The translations under genes and the position numbers were made by a program. 64,000 nt of DNA, taken from the NCBI GenBank assembly GCA_004026145.2, contig CP034990.1:5763976-5827975 (forward strand). Direction: 5' to 3'. Origin of the DNA: Takifugu bimaculatus. Its lineage: Eukaryota > Chordata > Actinopteri > Tetraodontiformes > Tetraodontidae. The notes under the pieces were generated by a model. The model had not been told where the DNA came from. It saw only the letters and a list, made by a program, of their open reading frames with translations, and ran no database searches. Below are positions 35,801 to 48,368 of this stretch, piece after piece; position 1 is the stretch's first letter; every line of letters starts with the position of its first letter.

Positions 35801-37117
35801 TATGCCACGCTATTAAAATGCTATGAAATTGATTATAAGCTGCATAACAATGGAATTAAAAGAGAAGAAATTCCAATTAGTGCTGACCAGTCAGCTGTAA
35901 CACATCACCCCTGAAACTGTTCTTCCTGCTTTTACCACAACACTGGCAGCACCAGAGATGAGGGGCACCATGGCAACCTCAGATCTGTCTGCCATATTGC
36001 AGCTGTCAGACACAGGTATTAAGTGGGTCATGCAGCAGTTCCTCCCGACCTGTCAGAAGTCCAGTTGGCCAAACTGCTACTTAAAGTGTACCTAGTACCG
36101 GGACCAAATGGTTCCAGTGGAAAACCCATAAGGATTGACCAGGCAGTCAGGTGGACCCATTAAATGGTGAAAGTCTATTGAAACAAACCAGCGTTTAAAA
36201 GGAGAACTTCACTCATCGAGCAGGTTCAAATTCACAGTTTGAGTTAAATAATTAATATTAAGTATAATATTAGTATTAAGTAAAAGTATTATTACTATTA
36301 TTAATCTGCAAACAGAGTCCATTTTATTATTGTTGAAGGTTATTCCAAGGTTATTGTAAGAAAACTGCGCAGCAACACTATTTAATAGCTTGCCGTGATT
36401 TTTGGCTCGACAAGCTTATTAACAATCAGACAATATTTGGTATTTACTGATTTGAATATTTGGGTCCAGTAAAGTTTTCCTAAAGATGTTGAATTTTCTC
36501 AAGGGGGGAGGGTCTGACAGCTACTTGGACTTTCCCGTCATTAGCGCAGTTGATGCTTTTCAGCCTCTGTCATCAGACTCATCCCTGACACAATAGTGGG
36601 CCAAACGCTCTGCTGACTCATCTCTTGTCTCTTGAGTTTGGACCTGCTGTTGGTGGAGACGTCCTCGTGTGTTTGCGTCTCCAATTGAGGAGGGGGTCCG
36701 TGTCTAAGAGGGAGTCTGAAAAGCTTGGACGGATTTCAAGAATCCCTTTTCCTGTGTTTACCGATACAGGAAGTATTTTGCAAGACGATGAAACAGGCGG
36801 TGGTTTTTGCGGCTGAACAGTTTCTGACCAACCTTTTAAAATCTGATCTGTAATTTACATATTGTGTAGCATATGAATGGTGAATATGAATGACATCAGG
36901 GTGCAACTGCGGCGGGAAATACAGACATTTCTCTTCAGAAGACATTTCTCAAACCCCAGATGTGTTTTCAATCAGGCCTGAAAGTATTTGGTCAGACAAG
37001 ACGGGCCTTTCGGAGTCAAGTCAACGATTAAAAGCAAGCAAAGGGAGCGGCAGTTGTGTCTCGTTGATGTGAGAGGAGCATGAGCAGACCGGTTCAAGAT
37101 GATAGAAAGGTTATTCC

Positions 37118-37803
37118 TTGGTTATAGGCAAAGATTTCAGAACGCCTTCTCTGGACATGTGGAACCTTGAAGAAGGTGGGCTACAGCAGGAGACCACAGC
37201 GGTTCCCCCTCCTGTCAGCTCAGAACAGGAAAGTGAGGCTACAATTCTCACAGGCTCAACAAAACTGGACAATAGCAGATTAGAAAATGTTTCCTGGTCT
37301 GATGAGTCTGGATTTCAGCTGCAACATTCTGGTCGGGTCAGAATTTGTTGTCAACAGCAATGGAAGCATGGATCCATCCTGCCTGGTCTCAATGGTTCAG
37401 GTGTGGGGAGTATTTTATTGGCCCAGTTTGGGCCTCTTAGTACCAACTGAGCATCATTTAAGCATCACAGCCTCCCTGAGTGTTGTTGCTGACCATGTTT
37501 GTCCATTTATAACCACAGGGAACCATCTTCTGATGGCTACTTCCTGCAGGATGATGCACCAGGTCAATGAGTTGACTGTACTCCAGTGGCCTCCACCAGA
37601 GTCACCAGATCTGACTCCAACAGAGCACCTATGGGATATGGTGGAATTGAAAATTTACATCATATGTACATTGGAAGCTACGACGTCAACAAGGAGCAAA
37701 ACCTTTGAGGAATGTTTCCATCACCTTGCTGAAATGATTGTCATGAAGAATTAAGGTAGTTCTGAAGGGAAAGGTGGGTCCAAACTTTTACTAGCAAGGT
37801 GAA
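37118..37803 (+). pseudogene. Tc1/mariner-type transposase relic
   Basis: Pieces in two frames match a Tc1-like DDE transposase: WSDESGFQLQHSGRVRI (first Asp), PSCLVSMVQ, LVPTEHHLSITASLSV, then after a frame change a Gln-Asp-Asp-Ala-Pro segment (second Asp), VLQWPPPESPDLTPTEHLWD (acidic third residue) and FEECFHHLAE. The order of the blocks is that of the family. Frameshifts, an internal deletion and the absence of the DNA-binding domain show it is inactive. It ends near gtgggtccaaacttttactagcaaggtg, which resembles the usual Tc1 3' end. Confidence 0.85.
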
Positions 37804-38758
37804 AATGTGGCCATGTTTAAGATGGCCTGTCAAATTCAGGTTATTTCTAGTAATAATCATTGTTATATAAGGTTCCTGTCGCTTCTGACTGATATTTTGT
37901 CAGTCATCTACCTAAGACATGAAGATGTCAGCCTGCAAGGGTGCTAAATTTTATTAGTTCACTGATGATTAAAGCTGTAATTTTGGCTGTTTATTTCTTA
38001 CAATCCTCTGAGAAAACAGGTTGAGTGCTGGGCTTCATCTCCACCAGTTGTCCCAGCAGCTACCTTAGATGGTTTGAGCTCGTCTTAATTACACAATTTT
38101 CCTTCTAATGAACGCTCTCTCATCTGTCTTATCTATAAACTCATATGGACCTAATTCCATCCTCTGTGCATTTTAGACAAGTCATGACAAGACATTTTCT
38201 GTTCTCTTTACAACACTTTACAACAAAGGTATTGTAGTAGTGTAGTGAACCAATAATAATAATAATACTATTTGTAATTAGTTACACTAGTAAATTTTAT
38301 ATCACTGTAGTTTCATGTTAGCATCTGTGTGTGTGCGGGAGCAGGGAGAGGAGACCCAAGGCAGCACCAGACCATGTCTAATGGGATTTAGGCCGCGTAT
38401 TAAAACATCACCCAGTCATCCTTCTACCAGCCTCACCGAAACAGTTTGAGACTTTTTTCAAGTCTACTAAACAAGCTCAAGCTGTGCGTCTAATCCAGAG
38501 ATGAAGGAGTCCGGCCTTCGGACCGTGCATGTTGTGTAAATGCAGTAATGTAGAAAATGACAGGCTCTGTGTAAACACGCCAAGTCGCAGTAACGTATGA
38601 ACCATTCGTAGAGATCCAACTGTCGCCCCAGTTACATCAGGACTACTTTAATTAAACTAGAGCTTTTGATAGAATCAAATGGTCTCAGAAACATCCAACA
38701 GGACCGTTCTGGGTCCTGGGTGCACCTCCTGCAGGTAACAGAGGAGCAGAAGGGGAGA

Positions 38759-39292
38759 TATTTTCTGGACTATATGTCGCTCTGGAGTTTAAGTCGCACT
38801 AGCCAAAAAATACACAATAAAGAATAGATATATAAGTCGCATTTTGGGGGGAAATTAATTTGATAAAATCCGAGACCAAGAACATACATTTAATCTGAAA
38901 GGCAATTAGCAATCGATTAGCATGGATTAGCATTAGGGTTACAGTATGCTAGCGTAACAAATTCAGCTACATGACCCACAACGAACTGAATACGTGTCTG
39001 CTTTGTTAACGTAAAATATTAACAGTTATTCAGATAACTAGCATAAAGAACAAACAATCAAGTCTAACTCTATAGACAAAGCACCGCTTCTTCTTCTGCG
39101 TCGCTAAAGGAACTTGTTCCTCAGGTACACACGCCTAGAGCGCCCTCTTGTGGTTGTCAGTGTGAAAATAACAAACATGTGAAATTCTGTAATAATGTAT
39201 TTATTTAACATATAAGACGCTCTGGAGTACAAGTCGCACCCCCTGATAAACTATGAAAAAAAGTGCGACTTATAGTCCGGATAATACGGTAA
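38759..39292. mobile_element. Non-autonomous DNA transposon with 'ggactataagtcgc' terminal inverted repeats
   Basis: The left end (ttttctggactatatgtcgc) is the near-perfect reverse complement of the right end (gcgacttatagtccggataa), giving an element of about 534 bp. A subterminal word, gctctggagt..aagtcgcac, occurs in direct orientation near both ends (38779 and 39220). No transposase is present, so it depends on enzymes encoded elsewhere. This end sequence is a familiar high-copy repeat in fish; I do not assign a superfamily. Confidence 0.8.
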
Positions 39293-40270
39293 TTGTTTTA
39301 GCATGGTGTAATTCACCATCCTGAAAGAAGGAGCCCATGAAAACATTTTTTTCACCCTCGTTCTGGAGGGAAACTAGATGACCAGGTTAAAAAAAAAACC
39401 CAACTAAACTATGATGACCTTAGAAGAACACGTAGAGTCCAGAATGATACTGCAATCAATGGAATCCATCAATCTAATTAGACAGCGATCAATCCTTCTT
39501 CACCTTGAAGGTTTTCTGTATACACAATTTAGATTCATACGTTCAAGTCCTATTTTTAATCAAACTAAAACATGTTTCTGGCTAGGAACACCCTGACATT
39601 GATGGGTCATATTTCTATTACATTTAATAAGCACATGTCAGAACATTATCACAAAGTAACCCCCCCCATCCCCCCCCCCCCAATATTCCCCTTTAGCATG
39701 CTAACTGGCTGAATCAATACTAGAGCAGCAGAGCTGTAAAATTCAAAGCAGGTATGGATTATTATCTCCCAAAGGGAGTTTTTACAGATTACAATCTTTA
39801 TTACCAAAGGGGAGTTTTTGGTCCTTTTCCAGCTGTCAATCAAGCATTTGCTGGAAGTCTTTACCTGAATCACAAGTTGTTTTATTTTCCACAGTTTGGG
39901 TTTTATCAAATGGTGTGAGAACAGCATATATGCCAATTACTAAGCACTTTTATTACACTTTAAATTAGTACAGGCAGCTTTTCATGAAAATGTTGGTACA
40001 ACATTGTACCTTAAATATTCTTCTAACATGGTGCTGTGGGTTTTTCTGTCTAGTAACTTGACAACCACAAACAGACACCAGGTCGTTAACACCAGTCCAT
40101 GTGATGTCATCAAAGAGTGAAATCCCAGGTGCTAATGGGACAGGAAGTGGTCTCTCTGGTCCTCCCTTCCCAAAACCAGGCACCTGGCTGACAACTGATG
40201 ACATCTCCTTTTTCATGTAATGATCACTTTGACTTCAAAGTGAAAGTTGGGGGAATCCCACCTCTCCCAC

Positions 40271-40272
<2 letters not shown>

Positions 40273-40362
<90 letters not shown>
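40273..40362. repeat. (CA)n microsatellite
   Basis: About 45 uninterrupted CA units, the longest dinucleotide tract in the window. Confidence 0.97.
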
Positions 40363-40366
<4 letters not shown>

Positions 40367-43339
40367 TTAACAATGTGCATTCCCCTAATGATCACACACT
40401 AAGGTGTGAGGTGACTATAGGTGTAAATATTCTTTAGGGGCCTCTGATGATTTACGTCTTTACAGTCATATTATGTGAAACATAATAACCACAATAACAT
40501 TTAATATCCTGGCAAAGGAGGCGTCAGTCAGTGTGAGACAATTCCAATCATCCGGAGAGATTTTATCTTTTACTTGGACTTTTTCAGCTTTAATATGGCA
40601 AATTATTCTCACAGGATAATGATCCATGATTTTAAATAAACACATTATTAATTGGTTGATCAATGTTATTCATTTTAACAGAAATATTCCATTATGTGAA
40701 TCAATGTGTGGAAGCATTTTAAAAAATCTTTTAAAAATGGCTTTTTCAAGCTGTATTGATGTTGCCTACTGGTTTATTCTTTATATATCCCCAATAAAAT
40801 GTTGAATTACTCAAATGTCAGATCAAACCAGGCTGTTATTACTAATGTATTAACACTAAAGTGACTTCTGAATGTTTTATAAAGGTTGTTCTTGCAGTAT
40901 AAAAGGTAAAAGGTTGACGTTCCTCTGGAAGGGAACGTCATATTCCTCCAAAGAGCTAAACCTGCCCGGTTCTGTCCAGTCTGTGTGGACGAGTGGTTCA
41001 CAGATGCTGCTTCGGAAATCTAAGCGAACCAGATGTGAACTAAACTACAGACCTTCGACTCTTTGATGCTGCCGTGGGTAAAACACAGATGCCACCGGGC
41101 TTGAGGTCAGAGTAGCTCCAAAAAGAACAATGATCAGTTGTTCATTCCACTGAGCAATGCTGGAAACATTCTAAAATGGCATCTGCACATTCTTCAGAAG
41201 ATTGTAGGTGTGCTGCTGTATAAGCTGTAGGCGCATCATAATTCCAACCGGTGGTGCCTGCAGCAGCAGGTTATTCCCAGCTGAAAGGAATAAAATGGGA
41301 CTTACGAGTGTACAGACATTTGCCACTGTGGCAAACAATGATGTAGCCAAAAATAATTGGAATTTCACCCCAAACCTGCCCCTGAAATGAAAAGCAGATC
41401 CTGTTTGTTCTGGAGTCTGTGCTGGAAAAAGCACTTCCACGGGGCTGGCAAAACAAACAAACAAAAGCTGAGAGGGACAACGTTGTGGTTGGTGGGGAAG
41501 GGGGGGCTGGCATAACAGCTCCGTTCTAGTGTACAACTACAGCGGAATGAACGATGTCTGATTAGAAACAGAGTGCATCAGCTCTTCCAGCCAGCATTAC
41601 AACATCTGGAAGGAGAAGGAAAAACGTTTGTGACGGTTAGCTGTGGCACACTTAACTGGGGCGGGGATGACAGCGGAGTGGGGAGGAGAACCTGAGAGAC
41701 ATCAAAAGGATCCACTCGTCTGTCTCAATAAGATAACAGATGTAAAAGATTTATCAATCTATGAGCGTTCTTCAATATTCAACATTTACATCTGAGTTTG
41801 AACCTTTAGCTGCTAACTGCTGCTAGTTAGCGTCCTAAATTTGTGCATCATTATTATGCCAAATCTTTTTACATTTTTTTAATAATTAAGTCATTTTTTT
41901 TAGATTTTGGATATTTAAACAACGTTCGCATTCTGTCGTTGTAGCATTGAAGTGTAAGCCAGCTGTGCTTTGAACAAGCTGAACACCTAAAGGCTCAAAG
42001 AAGTAATACCAATGGCTTTGTGTGACAGACAGCGCCAGAACACAGGTTATCAACACAATCCAGTTAATAAGTTCATCATTAACTATATGTTTTTGTTTAA
42101 AACATATTGTGCATTTAAGTATGGTAATATATGATATTTGAATGTCATTTTAATAGTAAACCCAGATAATATTGCTGGGATTTAAATGAGCTTGAGTAAA
42201 TGTAAATTTGTGTCCAAAACTGGTACTCCAATCACATAAAAATACCCCCCCCCCCCCATCCTTGGAGGTTACCAGAAGATCTAAAAAGCTTCAATGGACA
42301 GTGAGGAGTCGTACACTCTACATTTATCGTCTTCTGATTATGCTTATGCTTCATACGAGATGGTTCCTCCTGCATTACGTAGTTTAATATTAGAATCTCA
42401 CCTGTCCAGGAGAAAAAATAGCATTTTGCTTTTGGAATGAGAATATTCTGGCTGGACTACTGTGTGACATAAGAATTTACATGATTCCTTCATGCTTGCT
42501 GACATATCTGGGTCATTTTATATTTGCATTAATTAGATTTGGTAAATATAGCTCCTGTAGCTGCCTGTTTTTATTAGCTAGCTTGTTTGTGGATGCTAAT
42601 TTCTGAGGCACGAGAGGATTTAGGACAGGAGTGCGAGTGTTTGCATGCATGATTACACTACTTTATTTAGGAAATTTAAAATTTCTTAACATTTAAGTGC
42701 ACAATCTAGATTAGTAATTACATTAAATTGTTGAATCTTGTCAACACCTGTGTGCTGCTCCACATCCCTCGCATCTGCGACGGGATATTTATTTGTGTAC
42801 TGGTCAAATGATTTTCTTCTCTTGCCACCTTCCCAGGACAAAGGTCTTGGTTATGCAGTAGGAGTCATCTCTGCATGTTCTCTAAATTTATTTCCATGAC
42901 CAGAGAGGAGAATGCTGGTTATATTTTCAGCTGTAACCAGATATGCTGCAGTGCTCTGAGAAACCAAACAGCAGCCTCCTCCGAGGAGCCCACAAACCAG
43001 TCAGGGAGGGGGGGACAGAGGGATTGGGACAGTTATTTCAACAGGCTTTAAATAACCCTCTATTAACACTGTGGTGACCTGTGATACTGGAGATTTATCA
43101 ACAATACACACAACACACAATTTCCAGATCATCGTGTTGTTTTTCTCATACCTATGCTGCACGTTCAGAAAACAGGGCAGCCCCGTAGGTGGCGCTAATG
43201 TGTCCCAAAGCTACCTGTGGCGCGCTATTACAGAGACAAATACTGTAACAGAGAAAGTATTTATTTCATTAGTGGACTACACCTCAGCCTTTTAACCAGG
43301 GCTCAAACAATATATGCATATTAGTAACATAAGTAAACA

Positions 43340-43340
<1 letters not shown>

Positions 43341-43388
<48 letters not shown>
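43341..43388. repeat. (GT)n microsatellite
   Basis: About 24 GT units. Confidence 0.95.
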
Positions 43389-43391
<3 letters not shown>

Positions 43392-46214
43392 CAGCTGTCA
43401 TTTTAATATATGCTGTCAGTATTACAGACAGGCGACATCTGAAATGTAATATAAATATACTGTAACATGTGTTTGTGGATATTTCTTATATGTAAATGCA
43501 CATTATAATGTTTTTATGATGACCATTACTCTTCTGAGACACCTTTGAGGGGCTATAAGGTGTGTAGGTGATATTTATTTTGGAAATTAAGATTTGTTAA
43601 AGAGATTGATGCTGTGCATTAGGAAGGTCAATTGAAATTTAATGACAATCACAAAGTTTCTTGTGATTATTTCTTCTTTTTAATTTAGGAAGAGCACTAA
43701 TGCTGAACTGTACCCACCCTGTTTCTAAACATGATAAATGAAGATTTTTTTTTAATCTGTATTTCAATAAAACCCTTAATTACATCTGGGGTTTACCGGT
43801 AGTTGAAACGCTATTACAGACAGTAGTTAATGGTGTAATGAATGTTCTAGATGTTTCCTTTTTTCTCAGCATTAAAGAAGGCATCATGTAACGTGATGAA
43901 TCGGTCACAGATATTAAGATGTCAAGCCATGAAAGGGAGGCTGATTATCTTCAGAGGAATATGTGAATATGATGTCTCTCCTCTGTGAGACAAGAAGATC
44001 TGTATCTGAAACAATAACGCCCTTTAGCAACAACCCACTCGCCGGCGTCTGAACTAATCTCACCGATTTCTGTCGGTTTCCAATTTTAAAGAAATAAATC
44101 AGTCGTGAGTTTAAATGCTAAATTCAAGTGCCGTGAGCTAACATAACGTCACATCGCAGCGACCTGCCAAGGTGTCCCGTCCCATTTGTCCATGAAGGAA
44201 GCGGCGCTCCATGACCTTTGCGAAGAAGAGACGGAAGCTTTGCGGTTTCTTCGTGCGCTTTCTGCCACTTCCCATCACTTTTGCACGCAACAGCACATTT
44301 ACTTTGGTAAATGTACAATGTAAAATGTCACTCTGAGCCCTCAAATCACAGACATTAGGCTGGGTGCAGGGCCACTGCAACTTCATTCTGTATCTTAATG
44401 ATAAACAGATGCTATAATGAGCTATGACATCATCGGGATGAGCTTTATTCAGCTACCAAATGAGGACAAATTTACGGTCCGGAGGTTCCCCCGTTTCATT
44501 TTCCATATTTTTTTTTTTTTACTCTTTTACCTCCACATCAGGGGTGTCAGAAAGCTGCTCTGGTGCAAGTTGAAAAAGGAAAAGTTGGCTTCAGGACTGG
44601 TATAAAGTGACGAGATGATTAATCTTGTGATCTTTGGACCGTTCAGAATCAAGTGTGGTAACTGTGGAGCCACAGCTTCTGTCGCTGTCACTTTCAGATC
44701 CGTCCACTGTGCCCACAGGCCTTCTCATTCCAAGATAAATAAGTGTTTATATGCTTTTGTTTGTTTGTTTCTCTGGTTAAATAAATGCAAAGTCAATACA
44801 TCTGCGTATAATTAAGATACAACTGAGCGAACCATATAGATGCCAAAAATGGATCCCACAAACGAGAAAGAATGTTTGCTCGCACAAACAAACGCTTCGC
44901 TGAATTTTCCATGTTGACACTCATCATTATAGAGCTGAAAATGAGGGAATCCTGTTTGCTGTTGTCCCTTGATTCACAGCTACAGACACAATCATCAGGA
45001 TCGTCTCGGCGAGAGTTAAAAGGTGGGACTTTTTTCTCCATCAGATCCGGAAGATTTTGGCTCTTTCTGTGTTATTTTGTGTTTGTGTCCACACCAACCA
45101 CAGAGCTGTGAATCATTTCACGGATTCTGACAGCTACACGCATCTTTGCTCCAAGTTTGTGTTGAAAGTAATATGTTCAGTCATAGCTCATCTTCATCAG
45201 TGAGGTTCTCAAATCGCTCATGGGGAAATGAGTGAGGGAATCTTGGGGCTTTTCTCAGAACGCACTGACCAAGTTGATGTTCGCTGTTTCCAAAACTACT
45301 ATATTTATCTATAAAACACTGTTTATGTATAAAACTGATAAGAATTATAGTTCTTGGAAGACGATAACAGACAATAATCACAACATGCCTTCGATAACTT
45401 ATTTGCAGCATTTTTCTGTTCTTTAAACATCAGCATGTCAGCGTCAGTAGAAGAACCTATGTCACTTTTTATGGTCTAATAGATTGACGGTGCCTAATTT
45501 CTTTTTACCTACTCCCAATGAACGATCTCACAGTGACAAATTGTCACCGTATGTCATCTAATGTAACTAGAGTGGTGCCTTTAAATGGTCCAACCACTGC
45601 TGAGCAGCGCAGACAATGACAAATCCTCAGGGGGTTGTGAATCTTGGAATTGTCTGTGCACTTCACTTGTGTGTCTGTCAGTGCATTCCAGCTACTTATC
45701 CAGGTGTTCTGCAAGCTGCTGGAAAGGAAAGAGCTATTGCAAGACCACCTGCTCACAACAATCACCATTATACCCAGACTGTAACCACATGGGCCGGTGA
45801 AGTGTGTCCCCTCATCATGACTGATTTAATGCTCGGACTCTAAAACACTTCAACACTTCACCCCTCTTTAGACCAAGGTGGTTGGTCTGAACTATGCTGA
45901 GAGTTAAAAGTGCTTCTGTGTTCTTGTTTCTTTCCCGAACAAATAAAGACGACCTTCTAATAGGAATTTGTTGAATTGTATGACTAAATCACGTGCTTCG
46001 TTCAAAGTCGGAGGTAAGATGAACGATGAATGTAGGGCAGCGGCCCGAGATGGCATAAAATGTGTGTTGAACGCTTATTTTATGGATGAAATTAAGCATA
46101 AACACTCATGTGTGCGGAACTTCACTGAAATTATACCTTTTAAAAAAAATAATGTTAAACCTGCGACTTTGGACCGCTGCTTCCAAAACTTTGAAATGTT
46201 CAAATTTACGAGCG

Positions 46215-46633
46215 GCACTTAAAGGCGGCAGCGGGGCGCTGCTGCCGCGAGGAGAATCTCTTTCTTCTATCTCCGCGTGGTAAATGATGCTGCGCGCTGA
46301 TTGGCTGCTGGCAGCTGACTCGTACTCCATCCCGCGGGCCGCCGGTCTCACTGCTCAGTCAGCGCTCCTCCAGTGATCCCCGGCACTGCGATCCGCTGCT
46401 CGCACACCGCACACACTCACACGCACGCGCACCCACGCACCCGCACTCATGAGTGTGCGTCGCGTGTGTGCGCCACACGGGCTGCAGCAACCCGCCGACT
46501 TCACCTGAATGGGCACTGCGAGGGACTTTAACCACTGAACAATGCGCGTACACTGCTTTACGCGACAGCGCTGGTTGCAACAACTTTTGCACTCGTTTTG
46601 GAGGTAACCGGTGCAAACGCGCGTGCCATCACC
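46215..46633 (+). promoter_or_regulatory. adamts18: GC/CpG-rich promoter and 5' UTR of adamts18
   Basis: A sharp rise in GC and CpG content (for example ggcggcagcggggcgctgc and ccgcgggccgccgg) precedes the start codon. It includes an inverted CCAAT box (ATTGG, 46300-46304) in a gctgattggctgctgg context. No TATA box is apparent. The transcription start cannot be fixed. An upstream ATG at 46449 would open a 19-codon frame closing at 46508, if it lies inside the transcript. Confidence 0.55.
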
Positions 46634-46735
46634 ATGGATTGTCTTTTTCTTCTGATTTGGACTTTACCCATCCCGCTGGTCAGCTGCACCTCACTCAGGC
46701 TCCTGTCCACCCTCTTTTCCTGGAGTATTTTCAAG
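46634..46735 (+). CDS. adamts18: adamts18 coding exon 1 (signal peptide; GC donor proposed)
   Basis: The ATG lies in caccATGG. Thirty-four codons encode a hydrophobic leader (LFLLIWTLPIPLVSC) and end FSWSIFK. The proposed donor is AAG/gcatgt, a GC-type site, because it alone keeps phase 0 and reproduces the Lys-Ala-Leu order of the human protein. The GT sites downstream (46739, 46775 and 46790) all give the wrong phase. A GT site inside the leader (CCGCTG/gtcagc, after codon 15) is in phase but would shorten the leader by 19 residues. Confidence 0.75.
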
Positions 46736-48368
46736 GCATGTGGCACATTCATGACAAAAGCACACACCAGCAAACGTATCTTTGCAGCAGGTTAGGAGCC
46801 CGATAATGTCACTGACAGTTGGAATAAGTAAGAGGAACGCTTGTCACCCCCGAATAAAAGTCAAGATGCAACACGTTTAAGAAAAGGGGGGATCTCCATT
46901 CATCACATGTCCGGCTCCCGCTTTATTCCACTGCGTTCAACCTGTTGCTACCTGTCGCTCCATATTTATTTATTTATTTATTTTGCTTGGTCTTGCAGGC
47001 GTTGCACACCTACTGCTCCCACACCCCCCACGTCGCTTCTGCCAGCTACTCCTCCAGCGGGAGCCACGGATTAAATCACGGTGAGTGCTTGTTTTCTGGC
47101 AACTATTGAGGTTCCATCCAGCTGGCCTGAATCCATGTTTGTGGAGAAAAATAACAAATGATGTGGCAGTGCAGAGTTCAATTACTGCAGCGCATGGCTC
47201 CGAGAAACAACGTTTGATTGTAAATTATTAGAAAGCCATGTTTAGGTCTCATGGATGTGCTGACTGGGCTGATGGGAATATGGAGAAGTGACCAGTGGGG
47301 AGTGATGAAAGTGTCCCGACAGTGGCGCACATTCAGAAAGTCAAATAAGATCATTAAAGGGGGAAAAAAGGATAAATAGCAGCATTTTACTGGAGGGAAA
47401 CCCTGACAACTGCAGAAATTTTGAACCAAGTAATATTTACAACCTGGCTCTGAGGTTCTGGCCCATATCTCAAATGCAGGCTGGCGTCGTGTTCGTGAAA
47501 AGCCAGCTGTGACCCATGACCCGGGACCAGGAGCTGACAGCTCAAGCTTGTCATTTCACTCGTGCGTTTGCTTCTCATTGACGGTCCTGAAAGCTTTCAG
47601 ATGCTGCTGATTGCATCTGCGATTCCGTTTGGTGTCAGATTCTCTTTGCAGTCATCAGGAATAGCAATAATGAAGAATGCTTGCTGCGAAACCCAACTTT
47701 TGCATCAGTGAAATGAGTCAATTGTGTCCAATAGCGTCAGTTTTACATGAATACATTTGGATATAAAGCATCCGCTGTGTTTTTCATAGAAGATGAAACT
47801 GACTTTCTTGCTTACAGGTCATCAATGAAACCAGAAGTAGATGTTTTTAACTGCCTCACCTGCATGAATAAATGTTTTTTTTCCTTCTTCTTCTTCTTAT
47901 TTGAACTTTATTATAAAATGAATCTAAGGAACTGATAAACCAAATCATATCTGTGGATATAAGACAGAATGTTGAAGGACAAACTAGATAATTAAAAAAA
48001 AATTGCACTCTCGTGTGCCCTTTTTTTACGTGACTCCCTTTCATCCCCCCCCAGATTATGTGTTTGTTACCCCGGTGGAGGTGAACTCTGATGGAGGGTT
48101 CCTGTCGCACGACGTCACCGGCAGAAGCCATCGCGCTCGAAGGTCCCTCTCCCCTTCTGTGCACTACAGGCTCTCAGCTTTTGGACAGGACATGCAGCTG
48201 GACCTGCATCCTTCCTCTGTTGTGGGTCCGGGCTTCACTGTGCAGTCTCTTGGCTCAGAGGGCATCACCACGGTGATGGATGATGCCGGATTTCACAACT
48301 GCCTGTATCAGGGATTTGTCCGTAACCTGTCGTCCTCTTCCGCAGCTCTGTCCACATGCTCTGGACTA
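46634..48368 (+). CDS. adamts18: ADAMTS18-like metalloprotease: signal peptide and propeptide start (three exons, 3' partial)
   Basis: Three exons join into 166 codons. The start MDCLFLLIWTLPIPL parallels human ADAMTS18 (MECALLL...) and has the best Kozak context (caccATGG). DYVFVTPVEV, VHYRLSAFGQDMQLDL and LYQGFVRN..SSSSAALSTC match the ADAMTS18 propeptide; the ADAMTS16 paralogue is less similar there. An Arg-Ala-Arg-Arg site sits where the human protein has a Lys/Arg convertase-like site, and an Asn-Leu-Ser sequon is in the place of Asn-Asp-Ser. ADAMTS enzymes are secreted zinc proteases of the extracellular matrix; the propeptide keeps them latent and assists folding. The catalytic, disintegrin and thrombospondin parts are downstream, beyond this window or beyond the assembly gap. 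Confidence 0.88.
46999..47080 (+). CDS. adamts18: adamts18 coding exon 2
   Basis: This 82-nt exon has a strong acceptor (ggtcttgcag) and a consensus gtgagt donor. It encodes ALHTYCSHTPHVASASYSSS then GSHGLNH and one base of Asp. The human protein has ALQLCC...VAAALASDSSSGASGLN at the same place, which supports exon, frame and gene identity. Confidence 0.85.
48055..48368 (+). CDS. adamts18: adamts18 coding exon 3 (propeptide core)
   Basis: This 314-nt exon has a C-rich acceptor (cccccccag) and a gtaagt donor. It encodes DYVFVTPVEVNSDGGFLSHD, the basic SHRARRS site, VHYRLSAFGQDMQLDL, and CLYQGFVRNLSSSS ending in STCSGL. It ends in phase 0, in line with the human protein continuing SGLIRT in its next exon. 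It is the clearest evidence that this gene is adamts18. Confidence 0.93.

Larger units (their letters stand above)
21521..46214. other. Intergenic region between phkb and adamts18
   Basis: About 25 kb in which I recognise no confident protein-coding gene. It contains the repeats and relics listed separately. Stretches not listed (for example 23.7-25.0, 26.4-28.2, 29.1-32.2, 32.9-37.1 and 39.3-46.2 kb) show only short frames, microsatellites and AT-rich sequence. Confidence 0.7.
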
